A stretch of 64,000 bases of DNA from an uncultured Brachyspira sp. (GCF_944393015.1 NZ_CALXYQ010000006.1:1-64000); one strand, 5' to 3'. Positions 25,586 through 36,509 are shown, numbered from the stretch's first letter. Program-made: numbers and translations. The notes: generated from the letters alone by a model not told the origin.

Positions 25586-28222
25586 TTAATAGAATGGGTG
25601 GTTCATAGTAAATGCAATTCCCCATCCTCTTCCAAGCCAAGCACCTAGAGGAGTGAAAGTATCCCCTTCAAAGTCCTGAAAACCTTTACCGAATCCAACA
25701 TCCTCTTTGTTATAAACGAATCTCTTAGCAATATAGAATCTTATGTTGAATATAGGTATTGTAAGTCTGAATCCGAATCCTACAGAATATATATACTGAG
25801 AAGGATCAAACATATCTCTAATATCCATAAATTGAGAAGGATATGTATGAGCATCTCCGTCCTGATTCCAACCAGTACTTCCAGGCATCCATAATTGTCC
25901 TGCATCAAGGAAAGTAACAAATCCAAGAGTTTTAGGTATAATAGGTATACGAAGCTCAGCAAAGAATCTTACTTTTGCTCTACCATAACTCCAAGAGTCT
26001 GTAGTAGGCTTACCATCTGAACCAGTAGTGGATCCTATCATATCATAAGTTGATAGGCCTCTATTTTTCTTGAATATAGTATATTTAGAAGTATCCCATC
26101 CGCGTACATCTTCAAATGGGTTTAAGTAATAAAGTACATCGGCATCATTTTGTAAAGGAAGTCCAGGAGTAGCAATTATTTGTCCTAATTCTCCATAGAA
26201 TGCAAATGAAAGCCATTCTGTAGCAGGTACAGCCAAGAATCCTGTAGCGCTTAATCTAGTAAGCTGAGTATGGCCGAAATAGAAGTCTACCATACCTCTT
26301 AAGAAACTTCCTCTAGTAGGGTTCAAATAATCGTTTCTGCTGTCTCTAAGCAAAGAATATGAAATAATGAATGTTGTAAACCAATCACTTTCCCATCTTT
26401 CAAATGAACCGTTTTTTTTATTTACTCTATGAGTTAAATATTTTTTTACATCACTAAGGACATAATTAGGGCCTGATTCATTAGCACCCTGATCATGCCA
26501 TTGCTGATACTGCTGTACTATAGTATCAAATGTGATGAATGTAGAATAATAGTCAGCAAAATAATAACCAAGTCTTACTATACCTTCAAAACCATGTCTA
26601 GTATAATATGAATATTTAGGTATTCCGAATTGATCCGTTCCTATTTCATATCCTGTGTTTACACCTTCATTGAAGTATGACAAATCAACACCTAAATATA
26701 TAGGCAAATTAAGTAAATAAGGTTCAGCAAAGTTTACTGCTATACGTTTTTGCTGCTCTCCGAATTCTCCGCTCAATCCTAATGTTAAACCTCTTCCTAA
26801 GAAGTTATTTTCTCTAATAGAAGCAAATACTTTAAATCCTGAACCAGTGGAGAAACCGCCTCCTCCTGATACCATAGCAGTTTTTCCTTCACTTACATTT
26901 AAATTTAATTCCATAAGTCCTTCAGCAGAACCGGGTTTTACTCCTAAATTAATATTATCAAAATATTGAGTATTATATAATCTTTCTTGTACTCTCTGAA
27001 TTTTTGTTGTATTAAATACTTCTCCAGGTTTAATATCAATATATCTTTCTATAACAAAATCTTTAGTTTTTGTGTTTCCTGATATAGTAATGTTTTCTAT
27101 ATGTACTTTATCATTTTCAACTATATCATACATTATATTTACTATTTTGTTTTCTTCATTGACATTAATTACAGGTATAACTTGTCTGAATATATAACCT
27201 CTTTCAGAGTATTTGTTTTGTATACCCTGATAATCTGCCATATGATATGAGTAATTATATAATGCACCTTTTTTGGACTTTATATCTTTTTGTATATTTT
27301 CAGAAGGTATTATAAAGTTTCCTTTAAACCCTATATCACCAAAATAATATTTATCTCCCTCTGTAAGATATACATCTATTATCAAATCTTGTTCATTCTT
27401 TATTTCCGGATTTCTCCATTGATACGTGAACTTTACATTATCAACTTTGGCTCTGTAATAACCTCTGTCTGCATAATACTTAACAATTTTATCTTTATCA
27501 GCATCAAATGTAAATTCGTTAAATTTTCCAAGAGTCATAAATCCATTTTCTTTTGTAGACATTTGTCTTTTGAGCTCGTTATCTGTGAAATGAGTATTTC
27601 CATGGAATCTTATACTGGCAACTTTAACTTCATTACCTTCCACTATGTTCATCTGTATTAAAACATCAGAAGTATCTTTATTTTCTATTACTTTAGGCTC
27701 AACATAAGCTTTTAAATATCCCTTATCTTGATAATTTGTTATAATAGCATTAACAGCATCATTCAATTTCTGAGGTATATAAGGATCCCCAGCTTTCATT
27801 ATAGGTTTTACAGCATCATTAAGTGCAGTTCTGCTTAGCCTTTTATTTCCTATATACTCTATGTCTTTTATTATGAATCTTTCAGCTACTACAATAGTTA
27901 AAACCACCCCATCATCTTCTCTGTTGGCATCTATTGCAACTCTGTCAAATAATTGAGTATCAAATAATTTTTTTATAGCATCATTTATTTGAGTTCTTTG
28001 AAATTTACTTCCAGCTTTTATAGGGAAGTTATTTATTATTTGATCTTTTGTAAGCCTAACTTCACCTGTAACGTCTATACGGTTTATTGTAAGACCTTCG
28101 TATACAGCTATATTTCTCGCTGTTCGTAAATTTTCAAAGTCGCCTTCTGCAGATATAAGTAAAGCTGCAGCAAGCAAAAGAAATGAAAATAAAATAATAC
28201 AATTTTTCTTAATAAAATTCAC
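25586..28222 (-). CDS. bamA: Outer-membrane assembly factor BamA
   Basis: A signal peptide (IILFSFLLLAAALLISA) is followed by five POTRA domains (from about residue 35 to 430) and a 16-stranded barrel with the conserved loop motif VRGWD. BamA folds and inserts beta-barrel proteins in the outer membrane. I chose GTG 28222: TGGAGA lies 5-6 bases upstream, and the start overlaps the tamB stop by one base (TAGTG), which suggests coupled translation. A GTG at 28234 would start inside the ribosome site. Length 878, longer than the E. coli protein. The last residue is Tyr. Confidence 0.96.
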   Translation of the reverse strand: MNFIKKNCIILFSFLLLAAALLISAEGDFENLRTARNIAVYEGLTINRIDVTGEVRLTKDQIINNFPIKAGSKFQRTQINDAIKKLFDTQLFDRVAIDANREDDGVVLTIVVAERFIIKDIEYIGNKRLSRTALNDAVKPIMKAGDPYIPQKLNDAVNAIITNYQDKGYLKAYVEPKVIENKDTSDVLIQMNIVEGNEVKVASIRFHGNTHFTDNELKRQMSTKENGFMTLGKFNEFTFDADKDKIVKYYADRGYYRAKVDNVKFTYQWRNPEIKNEQDLIIDVYLTEGDKYYFGDIGFKGNFIIPSENIQKDIKSKKGALYNYSYHMADYQGIQNKYSERGYIFRQVIPVINVNEENKIVNIMYDIVENDKVHIENITISGNTKTKDFVIERYIDIKPGEVFNTTKIQRVQERLYNTQYFDNINLGVKPGSAEGLMELNLNVSEGKTAMVSGGGGFSTGSGFKVFASIRENNFLGRGLTLGLSGEFGEQQKRIAVNFAEPYLLNLPIYLGVDLSYFNEGVNTGYEIGTDQFGIPKYSYYTRHGFEGIVRLGYYFADYYSTFITFDTIVQQYQQWHDQGANESGPNYVLSDVKKYLTHRVNKKNGSFERWESDWFTTFIISYSLLRDSRNDYLNPTRGSFLRGMVDFYFGHTQLTRLSATGFLAVPATEWLSFAFYGELGQIIATPGLPLQNDADVLYYLNPFEDVRGWDTSKYTIFKKNRGLSTYDMIGSTTGSDGKPTTDSWSYGRAKVRFFAELRIPIIPKTLGFVTFLDAGQLWMPGSTGWNQDGDAHTYPSQFMDIRDMFDPSQYIYSVGFGFRLTIPIFNIRFYIAKRFVYNKEDVGFGKGFQDFEGDTFTPLGAWLGRGWGIAFTMNHPFY

Positions 28223-31200
28223 TAAAATCTCCACCGAGTAACAATATTAAAATCTTGTCCTTTTCCTCTTATATCGAAAGGATTTATTTTATACTCAAAC
28301 ACAAAATTTGCAAGTTTATAATTTTTTAATAATGATACTTCAAAACCAAATTGATGGTCGAAATAGTAAGGATCGACGTTTCTTCCATTTAAACTAGGTC
28401 TTGTTGTATCATTTACTCTATATGTAACATCGTATTTTAAATACAAATATTTAGAAACATATTTACCTATACCAACACTTGTATTATCCCATACAGAAGT
28501 AGGACTTATACTGTTATTATTTGTAACAAATAATAAGTTATTTACTACTGTAGGGGTTAAGTTTATATAATCTATGCCTAAAAATTGTCTGAACCATCTT
28601 TCTACTGGTCTTAATACTGTACTCCTTAATAGTAAGTCGCTGTAATTCATAGTAAGCTGCTGTAATTGCTGATCATTGTTTATTGAGTTTCTACTTGCTG
28701 TGCTTTGGGCAAACATCTGATCTTCTCTGTTTCCAAAGGTTCCCTGAGGTATTCCAGCAAGCTGATTAACCTGATATTGTCCTAAAGCAGGTATAGTATA
28801 AAATTTTACAGGTCTTAATACGCTATCCTCAGAGGATAATAATTGAGAAAGTCTTGCATTCATTTCCATATACAAAGTTACACTTTCTCCTGATAATTCA
28901 TTTTCATAAGACTGGGAAGATGTGTTTGCTGTTGTAGGATAATATTTTTTGTATGTGTAAGCAGTTGCATCTATTATAGGATCTAAACTATTGTTAGGAG
29001 GGAAAGTTACAGAACCTCTTTCAAGCTGATATACATTTTGTAAATAGTATATACTTCCTCTCTCTACATTTATAGTTCCGGCAAGTTCTATTCCATCAAG
29101 AAGGGTATTATAAACTCTCATTTTAGAACCTTCTTCTAAATATACATCTCCTACTAAATTATGTGCAACTCTAACCTGACGCCAAGCTTCTATAGTGAAA
29201 TCCCAATATATTTTGCTGAGTATTCCATAAACTCTTTCTCTGTATGTACTTCCGGAAGGAAGAGTAGATAATTGAACATCACTTTTCATAAGTGTAAGTA
29301 TTCCGCCTATTCTAGGTGCTTCCATATTTCCATTTACTGTAAGGTCTACATGGACAGGGCCTTTTACTTTAGCTATACCTAAATTTAAATTACCATCTAA
29401 AAGTCCTAGCTGTTCATCTGATGACAATAAATCAAATGACATATAATTTATATTATTTTTGAATAATTCTGCCTCACCTGTTACAGTTAAATTTTTCTTA
29501 TTTCTAGAGGTAAATGTTAAGTTATTAACATTAAACATATGTCCGTCAAAATTGAAGTCTACTATTGTATCATCAAATATATCATTGAAATATGCTATTT
29601 TTACTCTTTTTCCATGTCCTAAAAATCTTCCGTCTATTTTTACATTATCAGCATCACCATGAACATGAGCATATAAAGTATAAGGTTTGCCGTCTACCAT
29701 AAAGTTTGTAGGAGATGAAGCTATTTCTGTGAATAAAATATTAAATATTTCAAAAACTTCTACATTTATTATATCTGATGTAACTAGCAAGTCTACCTGA
29801 TCTCTTTTAGTATTTTTTATAACTCCATTTATATTTAACATATCATTATTATCATACATATAAACTAAATCAGTTCTTGTATTTCCGTCTTCTCCTACTA
29901 TAGCACCTTTTATACCATGATTTTTAGTGTTTGTAAGAAATATATTATTTTTATCTCTAATGACTGTAGTTCCGAATTCAGGAAGTTTTCTCTTGTTTAC
30001 GGTAATAGGACCTGTTTGAAGCCTATATTCTTCTGTACCATTTGGTAATTTTCTCATATTGTAATTTATATTTCCTGAAAATGAACTCATAAAATTCATA
30101 TTATTAACTTCTATTGTCATATTTTGAAGTTCTTTTGAAAAATAAGCATAAGGAATTTTTATCTGCTGTTTTTTAGCAAATGGTTTTGCTGTAAGCATTC
30201 CAAAATCACCTGTTTTAGTTATAAGTACATCTTTTATTTCAAGTTCATTTGCCCTATAATATCCATTTAAAGAAACATCAAACTGCATTCCAGGTATTTG
30301 GAAATCTTTTATATCAAATTTTTCAAGATAAATTACAGGATTATTCATTAATCCTATTATAGTGGCATTTGCTGTTAATACTCCATAAGCCTGACCGCTT
30401 ATATCAAAAGGAAGCTGATTAACAGTTATATTACCATATATATTATTTTTATTAATAGAAGCATCTACTGCGAATATTCCATTATTTTCTAAATCTTTTA
30501 ATAAAGCAGCAAATTTAGTTATACCGTCTGTAGAACTTAATATTCCGTCTCCTGTTATTCTATTTTCTCCATAATTTAAAATGATATTTGTAAACATTAT
30601 GCTTTGATTCGATAATTCAAATTGAGTATTTAAAGCAAATATTGGAGCGAGATTTTTATTAGCTTTTACATTACCATATATATATAAAGGCTTTTGCATA
30701 TAATTATTTATGTCTACATCTACATTTATATCTATATCTTTTATACTTAAAGTTTTGGGGGTTTTAATATTCAAATCTAATATTCCGTTTGTAGCTATTA
30801 TACCGCTTGCTATTATTTCTGAATTATCAGTTGAAGCATATATTATTTTGCTTCCATTTGTAGAAGTTGTACTAAATCCGCTTAATCCGTAATTACCGGC
30901 AGGAGTGTTAACACCTCCATTTATTTTAACATTAAAGTTTTTATCATATTCTATTTTAGCATTAGCATTTATTCCGCCGTCTTCAGATAATCTATAATAA
31001 ATATCATTAATATCTATAATATTTTTATAAACAGATGCTCCTACTCTTATTAAATATTCTTCTGTATATATTTTTCTAGATGAGGCCTGCAATACATGTA
31101 CATTTCCTTTTCCTCCAGTATACATAGCATTACTCATAGTATATTCTACATTTAGAGAAGATAAGTTATCTATTATATTTTGTCCTAACAATACTACGAA

Positions 31201-32670
31201 TATCTCTTGAGGTATTACACCTTTTGCTGTAGCTATTACAGGATTAGTATTGTCTAAAGAATAGCTAGCATATAAAGGCTGATAATATTCATTTGGTATT
31301 AATCTTATAGATATTTCTTTTTCAGGTTTCTTATATAGAAATTCAAATGTCATAGGATTAGGCATAGAATTAGCATAGCTTAATGATGCTATAGTAAATC
31401 TAGACTTTATTTCCTCATTATCCGCATTGACAACCGGCTTTAAATATACTTTTGTTGATAAATAATTTACACCAGCCTTTACATTATTTACATTTAAAGA
31501 AACAGCACTTGATATAGGATTATCTAAATCAACTATTCCGCTCGCTATAATATTTCCTTCTAAAACACTAGCATAAGCATTTGACAGTATTATTTTATTA
31601 TTAGTAAGTTTTGCATCTATTGCTACATTGAATAGTTTATCTCTTACATTTAAATCAAAATCTATATGTGATTTTTTTCTTCCTTTAAATGAATAATATC
31701 CGGAAGAATTAATTTCAGCATCTCTAAATGTATTTATATAATTACTTACAGTACTTATCGTTTTATTATCCAATTTTACAAATTTACTAACAATAGGTGT
31801 ATCTAAAGCTATACTCATAAATTTATGTACAGTATCTTTTGTAAGTTTAATATTTGTAACAGAAAATACCATATCTTCTTTATTATAGTTGTATGTAAAA
31901 TTTATGAAATCATATTTACTTTTATTTTGCAAGCCAATAAATATATCATAGAATGTATTTGTAACGAATAAATCATATTTAAATAGCTCATTTCTGTCAT
32001 CTCTGCCTGATATTTCTGATTTTATATTAGCTAAGTTAGTTGAGCTTTCTACATTAAAATTAACTATTGTTTTGTCAGGTAAATTTAAGTCGTATGAAAG
32101 AAAATATCCGTAATCTCTAAAATTACCATTTAAATCTGTAATAGATACCTCTGTGATATTATTGTTATCTACTAGCTTAGCAGAGAAGTTTTTTATATTT
32201 ATATTCTTTTCTTGAAATATAGTTGTAATATTATTGATGATATCTCTTGAATCAGTATAAGCATTTTTATTGGTATCATCACTTTTAAATATAGAAGTAT
32301 CTAATAAATTAGGATAAAAATCAGCATTATTAATATTTACATCGCTTAAAAGATACAAAGGATCTTTCTTTATAAATATTCTAAATATATTAAATCTCAA
32401 ACTAGCTCTATCCATTTCAAAAAAAGCTTTTTGATTATTTTTAGAGTATAGTTTTACATTATCTAATACTAATTCTAATTTATAGGATATACTTATATCT
32501 GATATGTATATATTTATAGGGCTTACTTTATTTATATATTCTATAACATTGTCTAGATATTTTTGTTTATTAGATATTACTATAGATATACTAAATAAAG
32601 CAGGTATCATAAAAGCTAACAAGGTTGTAGCCACATACATTCTAAATTTAGAATACCTAGTTTTTTGCAT
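28222..32670 (-). CDS. tamB: TamB-like translocation and assembly module protein
   Basis: The 1482-residue protein has an N-terminal membrane anchor (about 12-32), a very long stretch of short beta strands (the hydrophobic-groove repeat structure of AsmA/TamB proteins), and a C-terminal DUF490 domain (from about 1080, with GGILTLMKSDVQLSTLP, LEGSIYYLQNVYQLERGSV-like strands and a final KGQDFNIVTRWRF). TamB spans the periplasm and is linked to phospholipid transport and outer-membrane biogenesis. In many diderms it sits beside a BamA-family gene, as here, where its stop overlaps the bamA start. Start ATG 32670 has AGGAA somewhat far upstream. Confidence 0.92.
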   Translation of the reverse strand: MQKTRYSKFRMYVATTLLAFMIPALFSISIVISNKQKYLDNVIEYINKVSPINIYISDISISYKLELVLDNVKLYSKNNQKAFFEMDRASLRFNIFRIFIKKDPLYLLSDVNINNADFYPNLLDTSIFKSDDTNKNAYTDSRDIINNITTIFQEKNINIKNFSAKLVDNNNITEVSITDLNGNFRDYGYFLSYDLNLPDKTIVNFNVESSTNLANIKSEISGRDDRNELFKYDLFVTNTFYDIFIGLQNKSKYDFINFTYNYNKEDMVFSVTNIKLTKDTVHKFMSIALDTPIVSKFVKLDNKTISTVSNYINTFRDAEINSSGYYSFKGRKKSHIDFDLNVRDKLFNVAIDAKLTNNKIILSNAYASVLEGNIIASGIVDLDNPISSAVSLNVNNVKAGVNYLSTKVYLKPVVNADNEEIKSRFTIASLSYANSMPNPMTFEFLYKKPEKEISIRLIPNEYYQPLYASYSLDNTNPVIATAKGVIPQEIFVVLLGQNIIDNLSSLNVEYTMSNAMYTGGKGNVHVLQASSRKIYTEEYLIRVGASVYKNIIDINDIYYRLSEDGGINANAKIEYDKNFNVKINGGVNTPAGNYGLSGFSTTSTNGSKIIYASTDNSEIIASGIIATNGILDLNIKTPKTLSIKDIDINVDVDINNYMQKPLYIYGNVKANKNLAPIFALNTQFELSNQSIMFTNIILNYGENRITGDGILSSTDGITKFAALLKDLENNGIFAVDASINKNNIYGNITVNQLPFDISGQAYGVLTANATIIGLMNNPVIYLEKFDIKDFQIPGMQFDVSLNGYYRANELEIKDVLITKTGDFGMLTAKPFAKKQQIKIPYAYFSKELQNMTIEVNNMNFMSSFSGNINYNMRKLPNGTEEYRLQTGPITVNKRKLPEFGTTVIRDKNNIFLTNTKNHGIKGAIVGEDGNTRTDLVYMYDNNDMLNINGVIKNTKRDQVDLLVTSDIINVEVFEIFNILFTEIASSPTNFMVDGKPYTLYAHVHGDADNVKIDGRFLGHGKRVKIAYFNDIFDDTIVDFNFDGHMFNVNNLTFTSRNKKNLTVTGEAELFKNNINYMSFDLLSSDEQLGLLDGNLNLGIAKVKGPVHVDLTVNGNMEAPRIGGILTLMKSDVQLSTLPSGSTYRERVYGILSKIYWDFTIEAWRQVRVAHNLVGDVYLEEGSKMRVYNTLLDGIELAGTINVERGSIYYLQNVYQLERGSVTFPPNNSLDPIIDATAYTYKKYYPTTANTSSQSYENELSGESVTLYMEMNARLSQLLSSEDSVLRPVKFYTIPALGQYQVNQLAGIPQGTFGNREDQMFAQSTASRNSINNDQQLQQLTMNYSDLLLRSTVLRPVERWFRQFLGIDYINLTPTVVNNLLFVTNNNSISPTSVWDNTSVGIGKYVSKYLYLKYDVTYRVNDTTRPSLNGRNVDPYYFDHQFGFEVSLLKNYKLANFVFEYKINPFDIRGKGQDFNIVTRWRF

Positions 32671-32839
32671 TAATTAAATAAATTCCTATTTGCAAATATA
32701 GTTTACATTATATAATATAACCTATTTACAAAAAAATTGTTATATTTTAATATCTTATTATCGTAATTTCTATTTTTAGATATTAAAATACAGCATAACT
32801 TTATTATTTTGAAACTTTCATGTACATAAAAAATAAGAA

Positions 32840-32868
32840 TTGACAAATAATAAAAATAAAAGTATAAT
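32840..32868 (+). promoter_or_regulatory. Perfect consensus promoter of the ula operon
   Basis: TTGACA (32840-32845), exactly 17 bp, TATAAT (32863-32868). The start codon of the first EIIA gene is 38 bases beyond. So perfect a promoter usually needs a repressor or is constitutive; no repressor gene or clear operator is seen next to it. Confidence 0.85.
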
Positions 32869-32906
32869 AATGTACCAAATAAAAGTTTATTATGTGGAGG
32901 TTTCTA

Positions 32907-33341
32907 ATGTTAAAAGAACTTATAAGAAACAAAATAGATATAGTTGATAGTGTTGATAATTGGGAAGAGGCTATAAAAAAAGGAGCTGAACTTCTTATTG
33001 AAAATAAATGTATAGAACCTAGATATGTTGATAATATCATAAAAAATATTAAAGAAAGCGGACCTTATATTGTTCTTGGAGATGGAATGGCTATGTCTCA
33101 TGCCAGACCTGAAGACGGAGTTATAAAAAACGGCATTACTCTTTTGAAAATTAAAAATGGTGTGGATTTTGATGAAAAAAATAAAATATTTTTACTATTT
33201 ACCTTAGCTGCTGAAAATAATGATAATCATCAGGAATTAATGGAAGAAATTGCTGATTTGTTAAATGAAAGTGAAAAAATTAAAAGAATAATGTATGATG
33301 AATTAACTGATTTAGAAATATATGATATTATTTTACAGTAA
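32907..33341 (+). CDS. ulaC: PTS EIIA component, ascorbate type (first copy)
   Basis: The start is ATG 32907, six bases after GGAGG; an upstream in-frame start would include the ribosome site. The 144-residue protein belongs to the mannitol/fructose-type EIIA superfamily, UlaC group, with the phosphorylated His at H65 in MAMSHARPEDG. It passes phosphate from HPr to UlaB. It is about half identical to the second EIIA gene downstream, with the same His position, so the two are tandem paralogues. A hairpin between them may reduce read-through. Confidence 0.9.
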   Translation: MLKELIRNKIDIVDSVDNWEEAIKKGAELLIENKCIEPRYVDNIIKNIKESGPYIVLGDGMAMSHARPEDGVIKNGITLLKIKNGVDFDEKNKIFLLFTLAAENNDNHQELMEEIADLLNESEKIKRIMYDELTDLEIYDIILQ

Positions 33342-33382
33342 TATACTGTATGGTTTATTATATATAATTTGATAATATGAAT

Positions 33383-33425
33383 TTTTAAAAACATTCTATA
33401 TGCATATATAAAATGTTTTTAAAAA
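33383..33425 (+). terminator. Palindromic AT-rich hairpin between the two EIIA genes
   Basis: AAAAACATT (33387-33395) pairs with AATGTTTTT (33412-33420), and the inner TATATGCATATA part is also nearly self-complementary. A T run followed by A makes it terminator-like but AT-rich. Confidence 0.5.
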
Positions 33426-33487
33426 TAATATTATTTTTTACAAATCCAAAAATTGTTTTATTATAATAAATAAATTTTGGAGTTTTT

Positions 33488-33919
33488 ATGTTAAAAGAGT
33501 TGTTAAAAGATAATATGAAAATAGTAGAAAATGTTTCAAATTGGGAAGAAGCTCTAAAAATAGCAGCAAAATCTTTAGTAGATAATAATAATATAGAAGA
33601 GAGATATATTCAGGCTATAATAGATGATGTATATAAATATGGTCCTTATATAGTTCTTACTGAAGGTGCTGCTATGCCGCATTCAAGACCTGAAAACGGA
33701 GTATTAAAAATGGGGATGAGTTTTCTAAAAGTAAAAAATGGTGTTGATTTTTATAAAACAGATGAAAAGGTATATTTATTCTTCGTTTTAGCTGCTGAAA
33801 ATTCTGACAGTCATCAGGAAGCTATATCTGAATTAGCCGAATTTTTATGTAATGATGATAAGGTTAAAAAAATGATAAAAGAAGATCTTACAGAAGATGA
33901 AATTTTGTCATTTTTATAA
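33488..33919 (+). CDS. ulaC: PTS EIIA component, ascorbate type (second copy)
   Basis: The 143-residue protein has the active-site His at H65 in AAMPHSRPENG, the more typical UlaC sequence. It begins MLKELLKDNMKIVENVSNWEEAL, parallel to the first copy. It lies 23 bp before ulaG, so it is probably the EIIA co-expressed with ulaG-ulaA-ulaB. TTGGAG precedes the ATG. The duplication may give different dose or partner preference; nothing in the sequence decides which is dominant. Confidence 0.92.
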   Translation: MLKELLKDNMKIVENVSNWEEALKIAAKSLVDNNNIEERYIQAIIDDVYKYGPYIVLTEGAAMPHSRPENGVLKMGMSFLKVKNGVDFYKTDEKVYLFFVLAAENSDSHQEAISELAEFLCNDDKVKKMIKEDLTEDEILSFL

Positions 33920-33942
33920 ATTAAAATAATAAAGGAGAAAAT

Positions 33943-35001
33943 ATGAGTAAAATTGATTCAATTACCAGAGAAGGTTGGATATTGGACAGTTTTCCTGAAT
34001 GGGGAACTTGGCTTAATGAAGAGATAGAAGAAGAGGTTGTAGAACCAAATACATTTGCTATGTGGTGGCTTGGATGTGTTGGTATTTGGGTAAAAACCCC
34101 AGGTGATGCTAACATATGTATAGATTTATGGTGTGGTAATGGAAAAAGAACAAAAAAAACAAAAAATATGGTAGCAGGACACCAAATGGCTAATATGGCA
34201 GGTGTAAGAAAATTGCAGCCTAATCTTAGAGCTTCTCCTTTTGTTATAGATCCTTTTGCAATAAAAAAAGTAGATGCTATACTATCCACTCATTATCATA
34301 ATGATCATATAGATATTAATGTAGCTGCTGCTGTTATGAAGAATATTAAAGAACCTATACCTTTTATAGGTCCTAAATATTCAGTAGAAAAATGGATTGA
34401 GTGGGGTGTTCCTGCTGACAGATGTATAGTTGTTAAACCAGGTGATTCTGTAAAAATTAAAGACGTAGAAATAATAGCTACAGATTCTTTCGATAGAACT
34501 TGTTTAGTAACTACTCCTCCTGATGATTTAAGAAATACTGTTCCTGAAATGGATACAAAAGCTGTTAATTATGTTATAAAAACTCCTGGCGGAAATATAT
34601 ATCATAGCGGAGATTCTCATTATTCTATTTATTTTGCTAAACATGGTAAAGATTTTGATATTGATGTTGCTTTAGGTTCTTATGGTGAAAATCCTGTAGG
34701 TATTGCAGATAAAATGACTTCTATAGATGTTCTTAGAATGGCTGAAGCTTTAAGATGTAAAGTTGTTATACCTATACACTATGATGTATGGACTAACTTT
34801 ATGGCTGATACAAGAGAAATAGAAGTTCTATACAAAATGAAAAAAGACAGACTTCAGTATCAGTTTAAGCCTTTCATATGGGAAGTAGGCGGTAAATACG
34901 TTTATCCTAGAGATAAAGATTTAGTTCAGTATCATCATCCTAGAGGTTTTGAAGATTGTTTTGAACATGAGCAAAATATTCCATTCCGTTCTATGTTATA
35001 A
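33943..35001 (+). CDS. ulaG: L-ascorbate-6-phosphate lactonase UlaG
   Basis: A metallo-beta-lactamase-fold enzyme with the metal motif THYHNDHID (H117, H119, D121, H122), [10 protein letters not shown] further on, and the C-terminal [11 protein letters not shown]. The long N-terminal region [18 protein letters not shown] is characteristic of UlaG. It opens L-ascorbate 6-phosphate to 3-keto-L-gulonate 6-phosphate in the cytoplasm. The length of 352 residues matches the family (354 in E. coli). AAAGGAGAAAAT precedes the ATG; ulaA follows after 32 bp. Confidence 0.97.
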   Translation: MSKIDSITREGWILDSFPEWGTWLNEEIEEEVVEPNTFAMWWLGCVGIWVKTPGDANICIDLWCGNGKRTKKTKNMVAGHQMANMAGVRKLQPNLRASPFVIDPFAIKKVDAILSTHYHNDHIDINVAAAVMKNIKEPIPFIGPKYSVEKWIEWGVPADRCIVVKPGDSVKIKDVEIIATDSFDRTCLVTTPPDDLRNTVPEMDTKAVNYVIKTPGGNIYHSGDSHYSIYFAKHGKDFDIDVALGSYGENPVGIADKMTSIDVLRMAEALRCKVVIPIHYDVWTNFMADTREIEVLYKMKKDRLQYQFKPFIWEVGGKYVYPRDKDLVQYHHPRGFEDCFEHEQNIPFRSML

Positions 35002-35033
35002 TTAGATGTGAATAAAATGAAAGGATATAATTA

Positions 35034-36509
35034 ATGGAGATTTTATTGAAAATATGGACATATTTTGCCCAAAATATTCTCACACAGCCTGCATATTTTA
35101 TTGGTTTTATAGTATTAATAGGTTATATCCTATTAAAAAAACCTTGGTATGAATGTTTAGCAGGTTTTTTGAAAGCTACTGTTGGATATCTTATACTTTC
35201 AGTGGGTTCTGGAGGGCTTGTTAATAATTTTAGACCTATACTTGTAGGACTTAAAGATAAATTTAATTTGCAGGCAACAGTTATAGACCCTTATTATGGA
35301 CAAAATGCTGTTCAGGCTGCAATGGAGCATATAGGTAAATCTTTTTCTCAGGTAATGCTTCTGCTTCTTATAGCATTCATATTTAATATTCTTTTGGTTG
35401 CTTTTAGAAAAGTTACAAAAATACGTTCTATATTTACTACAGGAAATGTACAAATACAACAGGCTGCTACAGCTTTCTGGCTAATATTTTTCTGTTTTCC
35501 AGAATTAGGCGATACTCCTATACTTGTAATGATGAGCATACTTCTTGGTTTATATTGGGCTGTAGGTTCTAACTTAACAGTAGAAATTACTCAAGATTTA
35601 ACAGAAGGCGGCGGTTTTTGTGTTGCTCATCAACAGATATTTGCTTTAAAAATATTTTCTACTATAGCTGAAAAATTAAAAGGAAAAGGCGAAGGTAAAA
35701 AATTAGAAGATATTAAATTTCCTGGATTTTTATCAATATTCAATGAAAACATGGTATCTACTTCCATATTAATGTTAGTATTCTTTGGTATAATATTATT
35801 AACTTTAGGAAGAGATTATTTAATAGCTAATAATTTTATGAAAGAAGGTCAGAGTTTCTTCTTCTATACATTGACTACAGCTTTGAATTTTGCTGTATAT
35901 TTAGCTATACTTCAATTAGGAGTTAGAACATTCGTTACCGAATTAACTCAGTCTTTCCAAGGTATATCTACAAGACTTCTTCCTGGTGCTGTTCCTGGTA
36001 TTGACTGTGCTGCTACTTTCGGTTTCGGTTCTCCAAATGCCGTTACTATAGGTTTATTATTTGGTGCTGCAGGACAATTCCTTGCAATCATTATACTGAT
36101 ACTTATGAAGAGTCCTGTTATAATAATAGCCGGATTTATTCCTGTATTTTTTGATAATGCTACTATAGCTGTATTTGCAAATAATAGAGGCGGTATTAAA
36201 GCTGCTATGATTCTTCCATTTATTTCCGGATTATGTCAGGTATTTGGTTCTGCCTTTATAGCCTATTGGGTAGGTCTTGCTGCTTATGGCGGTTATTTAG
36301 GTATGTGGGACTGGGCTATATTATGGCCTGGATTTACAGTTATTATGAAATATTTAGGTTATGCTGGTGTAGGTATAATAATATTAATATTAATAGCTAT
36401 ACCTCAGATACAATATATGAGAAATAAAGATACATATTTCTTAATCACTGATGATTACGAAGCATACAAAGAAAAAATAAAAGAAAAACAACAAAAAGCA
36501 AATGCTTAA
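35034..36509 (+). CDS. ulaA: PTS ascorbate permease EIIC, UlaA
   Basis: The 491-residue polytopic protein has about eleven hydrophobic helices and the UlaA/SgaT sequence features (LVNNFRPILVGLKDKFNL; GGGFCVAHQQIF; ATFGFGSPNAVTIGLLFG). It carries L-ascorbate across the inner membrane with phosphorylation by UlaB. It is somewhat longer than the E. coli protein (465), mainly through the C-terminal tail KEKIKEKQQKANA. The GAAAGGATATAATTAATG start is well supported. ulaB follows after 27 bp. Confidence 0.96.
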   Translation: MEILLKIWTYFAQNILTQPAYFIGFIVLIGYILLKKPWYECLAGFLKATVGYLILSVGSGGLVNNFRPILVGLKDKFNLQATVIDPYYGQNAVQAAMEHIGKSFSQVMLLLLIAFIFNILLVAFRKVTKIRSIFTTGNVQIQQAATAFWLIFFCFPELGDTPILVMMSILLGLYWAVGSNLTVEITQDLTEGGGFCVAHQQIFALKIFSTIAEKLKGKGEGKKLEDIKFPGFLSIFNENMVSTSILMLVFFGIILLTLGRDYLIANNFMKEGQSFFFYTLTTALNFAVYLAILQLGVRTFVTELTQSFQGISTRLLPGAVPGIDCAATFGFGSPNAVTIGLLFGAAGQFLAIIILILMKSPVIIIAGFIPVFFDNATIAVFANNRGGIKAAMILPFISGLCQVFGSAFIAYWVGLAAYGGYLGMWDWAILWPGFTVIMKYLGYAGVGIIILILIAIPQIQYMRNKDTYFLITDDYEAYKEKIKEKQQKANA

